Assembly: GCF_001553785.1 (NCBI RefSeq)
Contig: NZ_LOJP01000001.1
Span: 4,312,300-4,349,269 of the forward strand
Direction: 5' to 3'
DNA length: 36,970 nt
DNA from: Actinoplanes sp. TFC3
GTDB lineage: Bacteria > Actinomycetota > Actinomycetes > Mycobacteriales > Micromonosporaceae
The translations under genes were made by a program, and so were the position numbers. This document shows, piece by piece, positions 27,192 through 34,965 of the stretch (positions are counted from its first letter, which is position 1; each line of letters starts with the position of its first letter). Below the pieces are notes generated by a model. That model was not told the origin of the DNA. It was given only the letters and a program-made list of their open reading frames with translations, and did not search any database.

Positions 27192-28709
27192 GTGCGGGCG
27201 TGGTGGCGTGACGCCGTGGTCTACCAGATCTATCCGCGCTCGTTTGCCGACTCCGATGGCGACGGTGTGGGTGATCTGGCCGGGATCACCGCGCGGCTCG
27301 GATATGTGGCCGGGCTGGGTGCCGCGGCTGTCTGGCTGACGCCGTTCCAGCGCTCACCCCAGGCCGATCATGGGTACGACGTGAGCGACTACTGCGACGT
27401 CGACCCCCTGTTCGGGGACTTGGCCGCCTTCGACGCGCTGGTCACGCGCGCCCATCAGCTGGGGCTCAAGGTCATCGTCGACGTCGTGCCGAACCACTGC
27501 TCGGTCGAGCATCCGCTGTTCCAGCAAGCGCTGCGCGCCGAGCCGGGCAGCGCCGCCCGTGCACGGTTCCACTTCGCCGACGGTCACGGGGACGCACCGC
27601 CCAACAACTGGCCCAGCGTGTTCGGCGGCCCGGCGTGGACCCGCGTCGATGACGGACAGTGGTATCTGCACCTGTACGCACCGCAGCAGCCCGACTGGAA
27701 CTGGCGCAACCCGGCCACCGGTGACTTCTTCGCCGGCGTGCTGCGCTTCTGGTTCGACCGCGGCGTCGACGGCCTGCGCATCGACGTGGCGCACGGGCTG
27801 TTCAAGGCCGCCGGGCTGCCCGACCTGGCCGACCCCGCCGCGGTGCCCCCCATGCGGCTGCGCGGCAATCCCCTGGCCTGCGATCAGGACGAGGTCCACG
27901 ACGTGTACCGGCGCTGGCGCACGATCGCCGGCTCCTACGACCCGCCCCGCGCGCTGATCGGTGAGGTCAACCTCGACCCGGAAAGATCAGCCCGCTATGT
28001 ACGCCCGGACGAGCTGCACCAGTCGTTCGCCTTCGCGCTGGTCACCGCCCCCTGGAACGCCGCCCGCTGGGCCGGGACCGGCGCCCGGCTGCTCGCCTCG
28101 GCCGGGGGCGCGCCGGTCACCTGGGTGGTCGAGAACCACGATGTCGTGCGCACCCCCACCCGCTACGGCACCCCGGCGCGGGCTCGGGCGGCGTTGCTCG
28201 CGATCCTGACGTTGCCGGGGGCGGCGTACCTCTACCAGGGTCAGGAGCTGGGGTTGCCGGAGGCGCCGGTGCCGCCCGGGGATCGCCAGGATCCGGCGTG
28301 GGCACGCTCGGGCATCAGCCGCGACGGGTGCCGGGTACCGATGCCGTGGACCCGCGATCCGGCCGGGACCTACGGGTTCTCCCCCGCCGATGCGGGCGCG
28401 CCGTGGCTGCCGGTTCCGCCCGGATGGGGCGACTATGCGGGGCCACCGGCTGCGTTCCTCGCCGACGCGATGCACCATCGCGGGCGGCTGCTGGCGGCGG
28501 GCACGCTGAGTGCGGACGACCCGGTTGAGTGGTCGGCCGGTCCGGACGGGACCCTTCTGGCCGTACGAGCACAGCAATGTGTTCTCGTCATGGCCATGGG
28601 TGATCGCGATGTCCGGGTACCCGCCGGGACCATCCTCGCGGCCAGCGGGCCGGTGAGCCAGACCCGGACGATCCCGCCGGACACGGCCGTGTGGCTCTCC
28701 TTGCAGTGA
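27192..28709 (+). CDS. GH13 alpha-glucosidase (oligo-1,6-glucosidase-like)
   Basis: 505 residues with a GTG start. It has no signal peptide, so it acts in the cytoplasm on short imported alpha-glucosides. The GH13 motifs are in order: DVVPNH (region I, about 97), nucleophile Asp in GLRIDVAHG (about 197), acid Glu in LIGEVNLD (about 258) and ENHDVVR (about 315). The WWRDAVVYQIYPRSF opening and QSPQADHGYDVSDY-like segment (here QRSPQADHGYDVSDY) match the alpha-glucosidase/trehalulose branch, probably subfamily GH13_30. The C-terminal domain is short. It sits directly after a 51-residue ORF and probably depends on it for translation. Confidence 0.93.
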   Translation: MRAWWRDAVVYQIYPRSFADSDGDGVGDLAGITARLGYVAGLGAAAVWLTPFQRSPQADHGYDVSDYCDVDPLFGDLAAFDALVTRAHQLGLKVIVDVVPNHCSVEHPLFQQALRAEPGSAARARFHFADGHGDAPPNNWPSVFGGPAWTRVDDGQWYLHLYAPQQPDWNWRNPATGDFFAGVLRFWFDRGVDGLRIDVAHGLFKAAGLPDLADPAAVPPMRLRGNPLACDQDEVHDVYRRWRTIAGSYDPPRALIGEVNLDPERSARYVRPDELHQSFAFALVTAPWNAARWAGTGARLLASAGGAPVTWVVENHDVVRTPTRYGTPARARAALLAILTLPGAAYLYQGQELGLPEAPVPPGDRQDPAWARSGISRDGCRVPMPWTRDPAGTYGFSPADAGAPWLPVPPGWGDYAGPPAAFLADAMHHRGRLLAAGTLSADDPVEWSAGPDGTLLAVRAQQCVLVMAMGDRDVRVPAGTILAASGPVSQTRTIPPDTAVWLSLQ

Positions 28710-28786
28710 CAGGTGCGCCTCGGTCACCTTTGTCGGGTTCTCAACGTCACGGTGTGGCGGGGCTGACGGGCGGGTACCCGTTCCCC

Positions 28787-29014
28787 ATGTTCCTGCTTTT
28801 CGGTCTTCGCTCCAAGGACCACATGGTCGCCACCCGCACGATGGTCTGTGAGGTGTGCGGCTGGAATGTGCCGCAGGCGGTGCTGAAACGCACGACCAAG
28901 TTCACGTTGTTCTTCATCCCGCTGTTCCCGGTACGCCCGAGCCGCACCTTCCTGCAATGCCAGCACTGCTCGGCCTTCCGCCCAGCCGACGCCCACGCCG
29001 CAGCGCTGCGCTGA
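28787..29014 (+). CDS. Small zinc-ribbon protein
   Basis: 75 residues from the ATG at 28787. Two Cys pairs (CEVCG near residue 22 and CQHC near 61) bracket a hydrophobic stretch, KFTLFFIPLFPV. This pattern occurs in small zinc-ribbon proteins of unknown function. The hydrophobic segment is short for a membrane helix. A 10-bp palindrome, CGGGTACCCG (28771-28780), lies 6 bases upstream and replaces an ordinary ribosome site. No neighbour suggests a role. Confidence 0.78.
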   Translation: MFLLFGLRSKDHMVATRTMVCEVCGWNVPQAVLKRTTKFTLFFIPLFPVRPSRTFLQCQHCSAFRPADAHAAALR

Positions 29015-29021
29015 ACGCCCT

Positions 29022-29037
29022 CAGCAACCGGTTGCTG
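29022..29037. promoter_or_regulatory. 16-bp perfect palindrome between zinc-ribbon and lipoprotein genes
   Basis: CAGCAACCGGTTGCTG is fully self-complementary. It starts 7 bases after the zinc-ribbon stop and ends 20 bases before the lipoprotein ATG. It could be a terminator hairpin for the first gene or an operator for the second. Confidence 0.5.
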
Positions 29038-29057
29038 GTTCACCTTAGGATCCGGGT

Positions 29058-30251
29058 ATGCCACGGGGACTGGTTGCTGTCGTTGCGCTTGCGGGGCTGC
29101 TGGCCGGGTGTGCCCACACTTCCCCCGCCAGTGGCCACAAGGATGTGCTCGGGTTCGTCAAGCACTCCGGGGCCGTCGAGTGGCCGGCCGCCGATGACTA
29201 CATTCCGGACGGCGACGGGCTGCGGATACTGGTGCCCGAGGGTTCCTGTACCCGCGGCATCGGTACGTACCGCAACGGGTACCGGGATGTCACGGCCAAC
29301 TGGACCGGGCCGGACACCTGCGACTCGCTCAAGTTGAATCCGTCCCCGGCAAACGGGGCGCGCACCACCGGTGACGGCCCGCCCGATGCGGTGGGCGGGT
29401 GGCGGGGTGGCGGGGTCGCGGCCGAAGCCGTCGTGGTGGGCGAGGACGGGTCGCTGCTGACGGCCGGGGACACCGGCTTGGCGCGGTACCGCAAGGGAAA
29501 CCGCGAAGAGCTGGCCCGAACCGACCTGTCAACCACCGGCCTGGAGGGGCAGGGCTCCCGCTCGCTCGTACGGGGAATGGCCGTCACCGGCAGCGGCCGG
29601 ATCCTCGTGAACGCCGACCTGAGCACGGAGGCCAAACCCGCGCCCGTCCTGCTCGCATCCGACGATCACGGCAAAAGCTTGCGGCGGATGCCCCTTCCAG
29701 CGTTCGAGGGCGGGGCCGGACGGCAGACCATCAGCGTCATCGCCACCGCCGGGGACGAGGTGGTCGCGATGGGGGTCTCGCGGCGCCAGGCCGTGGTCTG
29801 GCGGTCGGGTAACGGCGGGGACACCTGGACGGTCTCGGCGGTCGGCGAACTGCCGGACAACACGATGATCACCCGCCTGGTGCGCAGCGGCGGGCGGTGG
29901 GTGGCGCTCGGTGGATACCGGACGACAAAGGATTACACGTACGTTCTCAGCAGCGTCAACGGTCACGTCTGGCAGCCCGGCCCGGCGGACGGGCTCGGCG
30001 TGGGCCGCGTCCAGGATGTCACCGTGGACTCGACCGGGGACCTGGTGATGGTGGGCCTCAGCTACGGTTCCCGGCCCGGGGGCGAGATCAACAACTGCGG
30101 GGTGGTCTGGGTGGGCGACGGCGAACGGGCATGGCAGCGCGGCGACCTCGGCTGCGGTGACGCGGCCCCGCAGGCGGTGACCACGCTGGCCGACGGGCGC
30201 GTGCTCCTCGCCGGCAACCGGGATCTGTGGCTGCGCGCGGGAGTGCAGTGA
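29058..30251 (+). CDS. Secreted lipoprotein with predicted beta-propeller (sialidase/BNR-like) repeats
   Basis: 397 residues. The N-terminus is a lipoprotein signal with lipobox LAGC (Cys18). The body has recurring Asp-box-like units: ASDDHGKSLRRM, RSGNGGDTWTV and SSVNGHVWQPG. These mark six- or seven-bladed propellers of the BNR/exo-alpha-sialidase class. No sialidase catalytic set (Arg triad, Tyr-Glu pair) is evident, so an enzymatic role is unsupported. It probably sits on the outer face of the membrane as a binding or sensing protein. Its TGA overlaps by one base (TGATG) the ATG of a truncated Tat-signal ORF, suggesting it once was the first gene of a coupled pair. Confidence 0.85.
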   Translation: MPRGLVAVVALAGLLAGCAHTSPASGHKDVLGFVKHSGAVEWPAADDYIPDGDGLRILVPEGSCTRGIGTYRNGYRDVTANWTGPDTCDSLKLNPSPANGARTTGDGPPDAVGGWRGGGVAAEAVVVGEDGSLLTAGDTGLARYRKGNREELARTDLSTTGLEGQGSRSLVRGMAVTGSGRILVNADLSTEAKPAPVLLASDDHGKSLRRMPLPAFEGGAGRQTISVIATAGDEVVAMGVSRRQAVVWRSGNGGDTWTVSAVGELPDNTMITRLVRSGGRWVALGGYRTTKDYTYVLSSVNGHVWQPGPADGLGVGRVQDVTVDSTGDLVMVGLSYGSRPGGEINNCGVVWVGDGERAWQRGDLGCGDAAPQAVTTLADGRVLLAGNRDLWLRAGVQ

Positions 30252-30343
30252 TGCACCGGCGTGACCTTTTCAAGCTGACTGCGGCCGTACCGTTTGACGC
30301 CCTGCCTTTGACTGCGCCTTCGCCTCTGACGACGCCCAGCTGA
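30251..30343 (+). pseudogene. N-terminal remnant of a Tat-exported protein
   Basis: The ATG overlaps the lipoprotein stop as TGATG. The 30-residue product begins MHRRDLFKLTAA, which has the twin-arginine pattern RRxLFK of Tat signal peptides, then loses its hydrophobic core and ends at TGA. The rest of the gene is missing. The remaining 70 bases before the aldO stop hold no intact gene, although both strands show coding-like third positions, as expected of decayed sequence. Too short for an ordinary gene caller. Confidence 0.5.
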
Positions 30344-30412
30344 CGAACTGACGGCGCGCCGCCACCGCGCAGGAGTTGAACACCCGGATGGCGGCGAACG
30401 ACCGGTAGCGGC

Positions 30413-31666
30413 TCAGCCCAGGATGGCTTGCAGGTACGGGTTGCTGAACACGCCGTTGGGGTCGTGCTGGCGCACCAGGGCCACGAAGTCGGCGAAGTGC
30501 TCGTATTGGGCGCGCACGGTGGACGGGTCGGTGGTGAAGACCTTGCCCCAGTGCGGGCGCGGGTCGAACGGGGCGAGCGCCTCCTCGAGCCGGGCCACCG
30601 CGGGCAGCACCGCGTCGGCGTCGGCGACCCAGGTGAAGTGCAGGGCGAACGTATCGCGCTGGTAGTTGGGGCTGAGCCACAGGTCGTCGGCGGCGATGGT
30701 GCGCAGCTCGCAGATCTGCAGGACCGGGGAGATGTGCCCGCCGATCGCGGCAACGGCGTCGATGGCCTCCAACGCCCGCTCACGGGGCAGGTGATACTCC
30801 GACTGCAGCTCCTGGCCGCTGCTCGGAGTGAATTCCATGCGGAAATGGGGCAGCCGGGTGTGCCAGGCGCCGGGCTCGCCGGACTGGTCGGTGCTGTTGT
30901 GCGCGGGCATGCCCGGCACCGGGTGACGCGGGCCGTCGGCGCGGTGGGCGCCGTGGAAGTCGTCGGAGGTCAGCTCGGTGCGGCGCTTGAGCCATGCCAT
31001 GGTGATGTCCCGGCTGGTCCAGTTGGTGAACAAGCTGACGCTGTAGCCGGCGCCGAGGATCGCGTCCAGGTCGGTGTCGAGCGAGGCGCGCGGCAGGTCG
31101 TCGTACACGTACTGGCGCAGTTCGAAGGCCGGGACGACGTCCAGGGTCAGCGAGGTGACCACGCCGAGCGCGCCCAGGCCGACCACCGCGCCGCAGAAGT
31201 TGTCGCCGTCGCCGTCGCGGCGCAACGTGACCAGCTTGCCGTCGCCGCCGATGAACTCGATCGCCGAGACCGCCGTGGCCAGGTTGCCGTTGTGCTGCCC
31301 GGAGCCGTGGGTGGCGGTGGCGATCGCCCCGGCCACCGAGATGTGCGGCAGCGAGGCCATGTTGTGCAGGGCCAGGCCCTCGGCGTCGAGGCGCCCGGCC
31401 AGCTCGCCGTAGCGCATACCACCGTCGATGCGCACCGAGTTGTGGTACGGGCCGACCTCGAACACCCGCGGCAGAGCGGCCAGCGAGACCAGGTCGCCGG
31501 TGGTATCGGCCATCCGGTTGAAAGAATGCCCGCTGCCGAGCACCTTGACCGGCCCACCGCCGGCCACCAGTTCCTGGACCTGCTCGACCGTCTCCGGCCG
31601 GTGCAGCCGCCGGGCCCCGAACACAATGTTGCCGGCCCAGTTCGTCACCCGTTCGTTGTCGCTCAT
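30413..31666 (-). CDS. aldO: Alditol oxidase (FAD-linked, VAO/GMC-type lactone-oxidase family)
   Basis: 417 residues, almost the length of the Streptomyces alditol oxidase. It oxidises the terminal hydroxyl of sugar alcohols such as xylitol and sorbitol to the aldose, releasing hydrogen peroxide. The N-terminal FAD domain has VKVLGSGHSFN (residues 40-50); His47 is the expected covalent FAD attachment site. ISVAGAIATATHGSG (near 108) and GLGALGVVTSLTLDV (near 166) complete the flavin site. The C-terminal D-arabinono-lactone-oxidase domain ends in HWGKVFTTD and DPNGVFSNPYL. There is no signal peptide, so it acts in the cytoplasm. It could in principle be a related gulonolactone-type oxidase, but length and motifs favour AldO. 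Confidence 0.9.
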   Translation of the reverse strand: MSDNERVTNWAGNIVFGARRLHRPETVEQVQELVAGGGPVKVLGSGHSFNRMADTTGDLVSLAALPRVFEVGPYHNSVRIDGGMRYGELAGRLDAEGLALHNMASLPHISVAGAIATATHGSGQHNGNLATAVSAIEFIGGDGKLVTLRRDGDGDNFCGAVVGLGALGVVTSLTLDVVPAFELRQYVYDDLPRASLDTDLDAILGAGYSVSLFTNWTSRDITMAWLKRRTELTSDDFHGAHRADGPRHPVPGMPAHNSTDQSGEPGAWHTRLPHFRMEFTPSSGQELQSEYHLPRERALEAIDAVAAIGGHISPVLQICELRTIAADDLWLSPNYQRDTFALHFTWVADADAVLPAVARLEEALAPFDPRPHWGKVFTTDPSTVRAQYEHFADFVALVRQHDPNGVFSNPYLQAILG

Positions 31667-31722
31667 CCGCCCAGCACATCACGGAAGGATGCCGATCGTC
31701 ACTCAGGTGAGGGGCACAAAAT

Positions 31723-32640
31723 TTACCCGGCCGGGTAGATCATCCAGGCCCGCAGGTCACCCTGCGGGTCGAACAGATAGCCGCCGTCGCCGCGGTCCTG
31801 CTCGTCGCCGGTCGGGTTGTCGAAGACCGGGGCGTCCAGGCCCCAGAAGAAGTCGGTGGCGGTGGTGGTCCCGGCGAACACGTGCACGGTGATAATGGCG
31901 CCCGGGTGCACCATGGTGCGCGGCGGGAAGGTGTAGCGGCGCAGCCCCGAGTCGCGGACCCACCAGCCGGCCAGCGAGATCGGGTACGCCGCGCCGTTGG
32001 TGAGGTGCACCAGTTCCTGCTTCCAGTCGACGGTCACCGAGATCGGCTCGGACTGGTAGGGCCCGCTGCCGCACGCATCGGTGTCGAACAGGTTCAGCCC
32101 GGCGTGGGCCGCGCTCCGGGTGCCCGCCCGGTAAGCGGAGTTCCAGGCCCATTCACCGGCGAAGGGCTGCCACAGCGCGAACCCCTGCCGTACGAGCTCA
32201 AGCCCCGCATCGCGCCACACTCCCCCGATCCGTAGCTGCACCGCGCGCAACGGCCGGTTCAAACTCGAACTGCTCGCATCCTGCGCGGTCAGCCGCACCA
32301 CCCCACCGCCGGCGCGCACCAACTGCTCCAGCCGGGCGGTGGCTTCGAGGGCATGGCAGTCGCCGCGCCGCTTGGCCACGATCGAGGAGTGCACGCTGAG
32401 TTCCATGGCCTGCGCATCGATCAGCCGGATCGAGCGCGGCTCACTGGTGCCGTCCCCGGCGAGGTCGACCATGAGGGTGTCGCCGTCGCTGACCCGCACC
32501 ACCTTGCCGGTCCACACCTGGCACCGGGTGACACCGCCGGGCAGGCAGGCGGAGGTGGCCGCCGAGGCGGGCGCGGGCAGGGCCGCGACCAGGGCAATCA
32601 CGGCGGTGGCAAGGCAGGAGAGTCGGCGCAGCACGGTCAT
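31723..32640 (-). CDS. Secreted protein with nuclease-like (SNase) and lamin-tail domains
   Basis: 305 residues from the ATG at 32640; an in-frame GTG lies 24 bases earlier, and neither has a clear ribosome site. A signal peptide (VLRRLSCLATAVIALVAALPAPASA) should direct export. Residues about 40-185 resemble a staphylococcal-nuclease fold: WTGKVVRVSDGDTLMVDL, then RSIRLIDAQAMEL in place of the usual GIDTPE, and LNRPLRAVQL in place of the Arg-bearing strand. The calcium-site Asp and the catalytic Glu and Arg positions appear kept, but the surrounding motif is divergent. Residues about 200-300 form a lamin-tail-like domain (VHLTNGAAYPISLAGWWVRD). Such pairs occur in secreted actinobacterial nucleases. 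Activity is uncertain. Confidence 0.8.
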   Translation of the reverse strand: MTVLRRLSCLATAVIALVAALPAPASAATSACLPGGVTRCQVWTGKVVRVSDGDTLMVDLAGDGTSEPRSIRLIDAQAMELSVHSSIVAKRRGDCHALEATARLEQLVRAGGGVVRLTAQDASSSSLNRPLRAVQLRIGGVWRDAGLELVRQGFALWQPFAGEWAWNSAYRAGTRSAAHAGLNLFDTDACGSGPYQSEPISVTVDWKQELVHLTNGAAYPISLAGWWVRDSGLRRYTFPPRTMVHPGAIITVHVFAGTTTATDFFWGLDAPVFDNPTGDEQDRGDGGYLFDPQGDLRAWMIYPAG

Positions 32641-32710
32641 AGCATCGACGGGGTACGCCCCCACTCAAGTGCCAGCCGGTTGCCACCCGGGCGCCGGCGG
32701 GCAGCGGCGA

Positions 32711-33337
32711 TCAGGTGGCGAACCAGCCGCAGTCGGGGCACAGGTCGAAGGCGGCGTAGCGGCGCACGCGGGGCTGGTTGCAGTGGGGGCAGCGCGGTGG
32801 GCGCTCGCCGGCGGCGCCGGGGCGATTGAGGTGCAGGACGGCGAAGTCGATGACGCGGCGGGGCAGGCCGTCGCCGGGGTCCACCGACAGCGCGCCCGCC
32901 GCGAAGCCGGCCGGTGAGCGCAGGATCAGCCAGGGGCGCACGTGCTGGGACGGGGGCTCGGTGAGCAGCGGGGCGACCTGGTCCGGGTCGACCTGGTCGA
33001 TGCCGGTGACCTGGGCGGCTTGTGGTCGTACCCCTTGAGTTCCCAGATCTTCTCGCCAATGTTTGCGCGCGGCGGGCGGGCCGGGCAGGTGGGCTCGCAG
33101 CACCAGGCACAACGGGGCCGTGTCGGTGCCGAGCATGCCGATCTTCGCCTCGGCCTCGCGGGTGTCGTTGAGGCCGGAGAGCTTGGCCGGTCCGGGTTCG
33201 AGGTTGTGCACCTCGCGGGTGAATTCCCAGAGGGCGTCGCGGACGGCGGGCAGGACCACTTCGTCGCAGCGGGACCCACGCCAGCGCTCGGTAGCTGCGG
33301 GGCGGCGCGACGGGACGAAGACGGGCCCGTACGACAT
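32711..33337 (-). CDS. Uncharacterised protein with C-terminal zinc ribbon, probable internal frameshift pair
   Basis: 208 residues in the open frame; the family is not recognised. The C-terminus is a zinc ribbon: CPHCNQPRVRRYAAFDLCPDCGW (positions about 182-205; four Cys in CxxC pairs). The middle of the protein looks wrong. Over about 33012-33072 the annotated frame uses A or T in most third positions. The neighbouring frame there is over 80% G or C and reads ANIGEKIWELKGYDHKPP, a natural-looking sequence. This points to two compensating frameshifts, either real or sequencing errors. No signal peptide or membrane helix is seen. The gene is divergent from the MFS exporter. Confidence 0.72.
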   Translation of the reverse strand: MSYGPVFVPSRRPAATERWRGSRCDEVVLPAVRDALWEFTREVHNLEPGPAKLSGLNDTREAEAKIGMLGTDTAPLCLVLRAHLPGPPAARKHWREDLGTQGVRPQAAQVTGIDQVDPDQVAPLLTEPPSQHVRPWLILRSPAGFAAGALSVDPGDGLPRRVIDFAVLHLNRPGAAGERPPRCPHCNQPRVRRYAAFDLCPDCGWFAT

Positions 33338-33338
33338 A

Positions 33339-33388
33339 GTCGCATGGTGTCATCACCATCACAGTCGATGATCATCGGGTCGCATGGT
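33339..33388. promoter_or_regulatory. Repeat-rich divergent promoter region
   Basis: The 10-mer GTCGCATGGT occurs at 33339-33348 and again at 33379-33388, exactly 40 bases apart. Between them lie an inverted repeat ATGGTG/CACCAT (33344-33349 and 33354-33359) and the 12-bp palindrome CGATGATCATCG (33366-33377). This is all in the 63 bases separating the zinc-ribbon gene from the MFS exporter. It probably holds both promoters and at least one regulator site. Confidence 0.5.
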
Positions 33389-33400
33389 TGAGTCGGGATC

Positions 33401-34801
33401 ATGACTGATACCGGGGTGGGGCTGCGGTCCGAGCGCGGGCCGGTGCTGGCTGCCGTCATGCTGGCCACCGCGCTGGTCGCCATCGATGCCACGATCATCG
33501 CGACGGCGGTGCCGTCCATCGTGGCCGACATCGGGGGCTTCGCCGAGTTCCCGTGGCTGTTCTCGACCTACCTGCTCGCGCAAGCTGTGTCCGTACCGGT
33601 ATTCGGCAAACTCTCTGATCTGTTCGGCCGCAAGCCGGTCGTCCTGGCCGGCATCGCGCTGTTCCTGGCCGGTTCCATCGGGGGCGGGCTGGCCGGCGGG
33701 ATCGGGATGCTGATCGCCTTCCGCGCGGTGCAGGGTCTGGGCGCGGGCGCCATCCAGCCGACCACCATCACCATGGTCGGCGACCTGTACTCGGTGCAGG
33801 AACGCGCCAAGGTGCAGGGCTACATCGCCACCGTCTGGGGCACGGCGTCGGTGGTCGGGCCCACCCTGGGCGGGGTGTTCAGCGAGTGGGTGTCGTGGCG
33901 CTGGATCTTCTTCGTCAACATCCCGCTGTGCGTGATCGCGGCCCTGGTGATCGTGCGCAGCTTCGACGAACGCGTCGCCCGCGCTCGCCCGAGCATCGAC
34001 TACCGCGGCACCGTCCTGCTCACCATGGGTCTCACGCTGATCCTGCTGGGCCTGCTGGAGGGCGGGCAGAGCTGGGCGTGGACGTCGGTGCCGGGACTCG
34101 CCGTGCTGGGCGCGGGCGTCGTGCTGCTGATCGCTTTCGGGCTGCTGGAGCGCGTGGTCAAGGAGCCGGTGCTGCCGCTGTGGGTGTTTCGCCGGCGGCT
34201 GCTGATGTCCAGCGGCCTCACGAGCTTCGGCATCGGCGCCGTGCTGCTCGGCCTTACTTCCTACATTCCCACGTACGCCCAGACTGCGCTCGGTGCCGGC
34301 CCGCTCGTGGCCGGCTTCACGCTGGCAACGCTGCTGCTCGGATGGCCGCTGGCCGCCGCGCAGTCCGGCAAGCTCTACCTCAAACTGGGTTTCCGGGGCT
34401 GCGCATTGATCGGTGCGACCATCGTGCTGGCCGGCTGCCTGCTGCTGCTCCTGCTCGGCCGCCATTCCAGCGTGTGGGAGGTCGGCGCGTACTGCCTGGT
34501 GATCGGGGTGGGGATGGGCTTGACCGGCCCGCCCACGATCGTGGCCGCGCAGGCCAGCGTGGGCTGGGAGGAACGCGGCGTGGTGACCGCCAGCAACGTG
34601 TTCCTGCGCTCGCTGGGCAGCGCGGTGGGTGTAGCGGTCTTCGGCGCCATCGCCAACGCCACGATCCGCGGTGCCGCCTCCGACCCGGAGCGGATGACCA
34701 CGGCCGTCCACCACATCGTCGTGGGCCTGATCCTGACCTCGGTTGTGATGGTCGCGATGGTGCTGCTCATGCCCCGCAACGACATCCCGGAGGACGTGTG
34801 A
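33401..34801 (+). CDS. MFS multidrug exporter (DHA2/EmrB-QacA-like)
   Basis: 466 residues, mostly hydrophobic helices. Helix 1 (AAVMLATALVAIDATIIATAVPSIVADIG) has the DxTIVxxALP-type motif of DHA2 drug/proton antiporters. The loop GKLSDLFGRKPV (about 67-78) is MFS motif A, FRAVQGLGAGAIQP is motif B, and TVWGTASVVGPTLGGVFSEWVSWRWIFFVNIP is the antiporter motif C region. DHA2 proteins usually have 14 helices. It should export hydrophobic drugs or dyes by proton exchange. No regulator is directly attached; the divergent neighbour is the zinc-ribbon protein. Confidence 0.92.
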   Translation: MTDTGVGLRSERGPVLAAVMLATALVAIDATIIATAVPSIVADIGGFAEFPWLFSTYLLAQAVSVPVFGKLSDLFGRKPVVLAGIALFLAGSIGGGLAGGIGMLIAFRAVQGLGAGAIQPTTITMVGDLYSVQERAKVQGYIATVWGTASVVGPTLGGVFSEWVSWRWIFFVNIPLCVIAALVIVRSFDERVARARPSIDYRGTVLLTMGLTLILLGLLEGGQSWAWTSVPGLAVLGAGVVLLIAFGLLERVVKEPVLPLWVFRRRLLMSSGLTSFGIGAVLLGLTSYIPTYAQTALGAGPLVAGFTLATLLLGWPLAAAQSGKLYLKLGFRGCALIGATIVLAGCLLLLLLGRHSSVWEVGAYCLVIGVGMGLTGPPTIVAAQASVGWEERGVVTASNVFLRSLGSAVGVAVFGAIANATIRGAASDPERMTTAVHHIVVGLILTSVVMVAMVLLMPRNDIPEDV

Positions 34802-34947
34802 GCGTGACGTGGTCAGCCGGGGTGAGGGGCGGGATTGACCTCGGGTGCGGCCGCGGGCAGCCCTGGTGCGGACGGTTTCGACGGAGTCGGTGAGCAGGCG
34901 GCGCAGGACGGGTCCGGCGGCGGGATCGCGGAGGCTGCCGAGGTGCC

Positions 34948-34965
34948 AGCCGGCCGAGGCCGGCT
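34948..34965. terminator. Inverted repeat at the LacI stop, probable terminator
   Basis: AGCCGGCC and GGCCGGCT flank GA (34948-34965), touching the last base of the LacI stop codon. It can end transcription from the LacI gene and perhaps from the convergent MFS gene. The 146 bases between it and the MFS stop hold no gene that I can support. Confidence 0.5.

Noticed and set aside
34802..34947. Possible short genes between the MFS exporter and LacI
   Set aside because: Short frames on both strands are Pro/Ala- or Arg-rich and have no ribosome site or motif. A decayed fragment is possible but cannot be supported.
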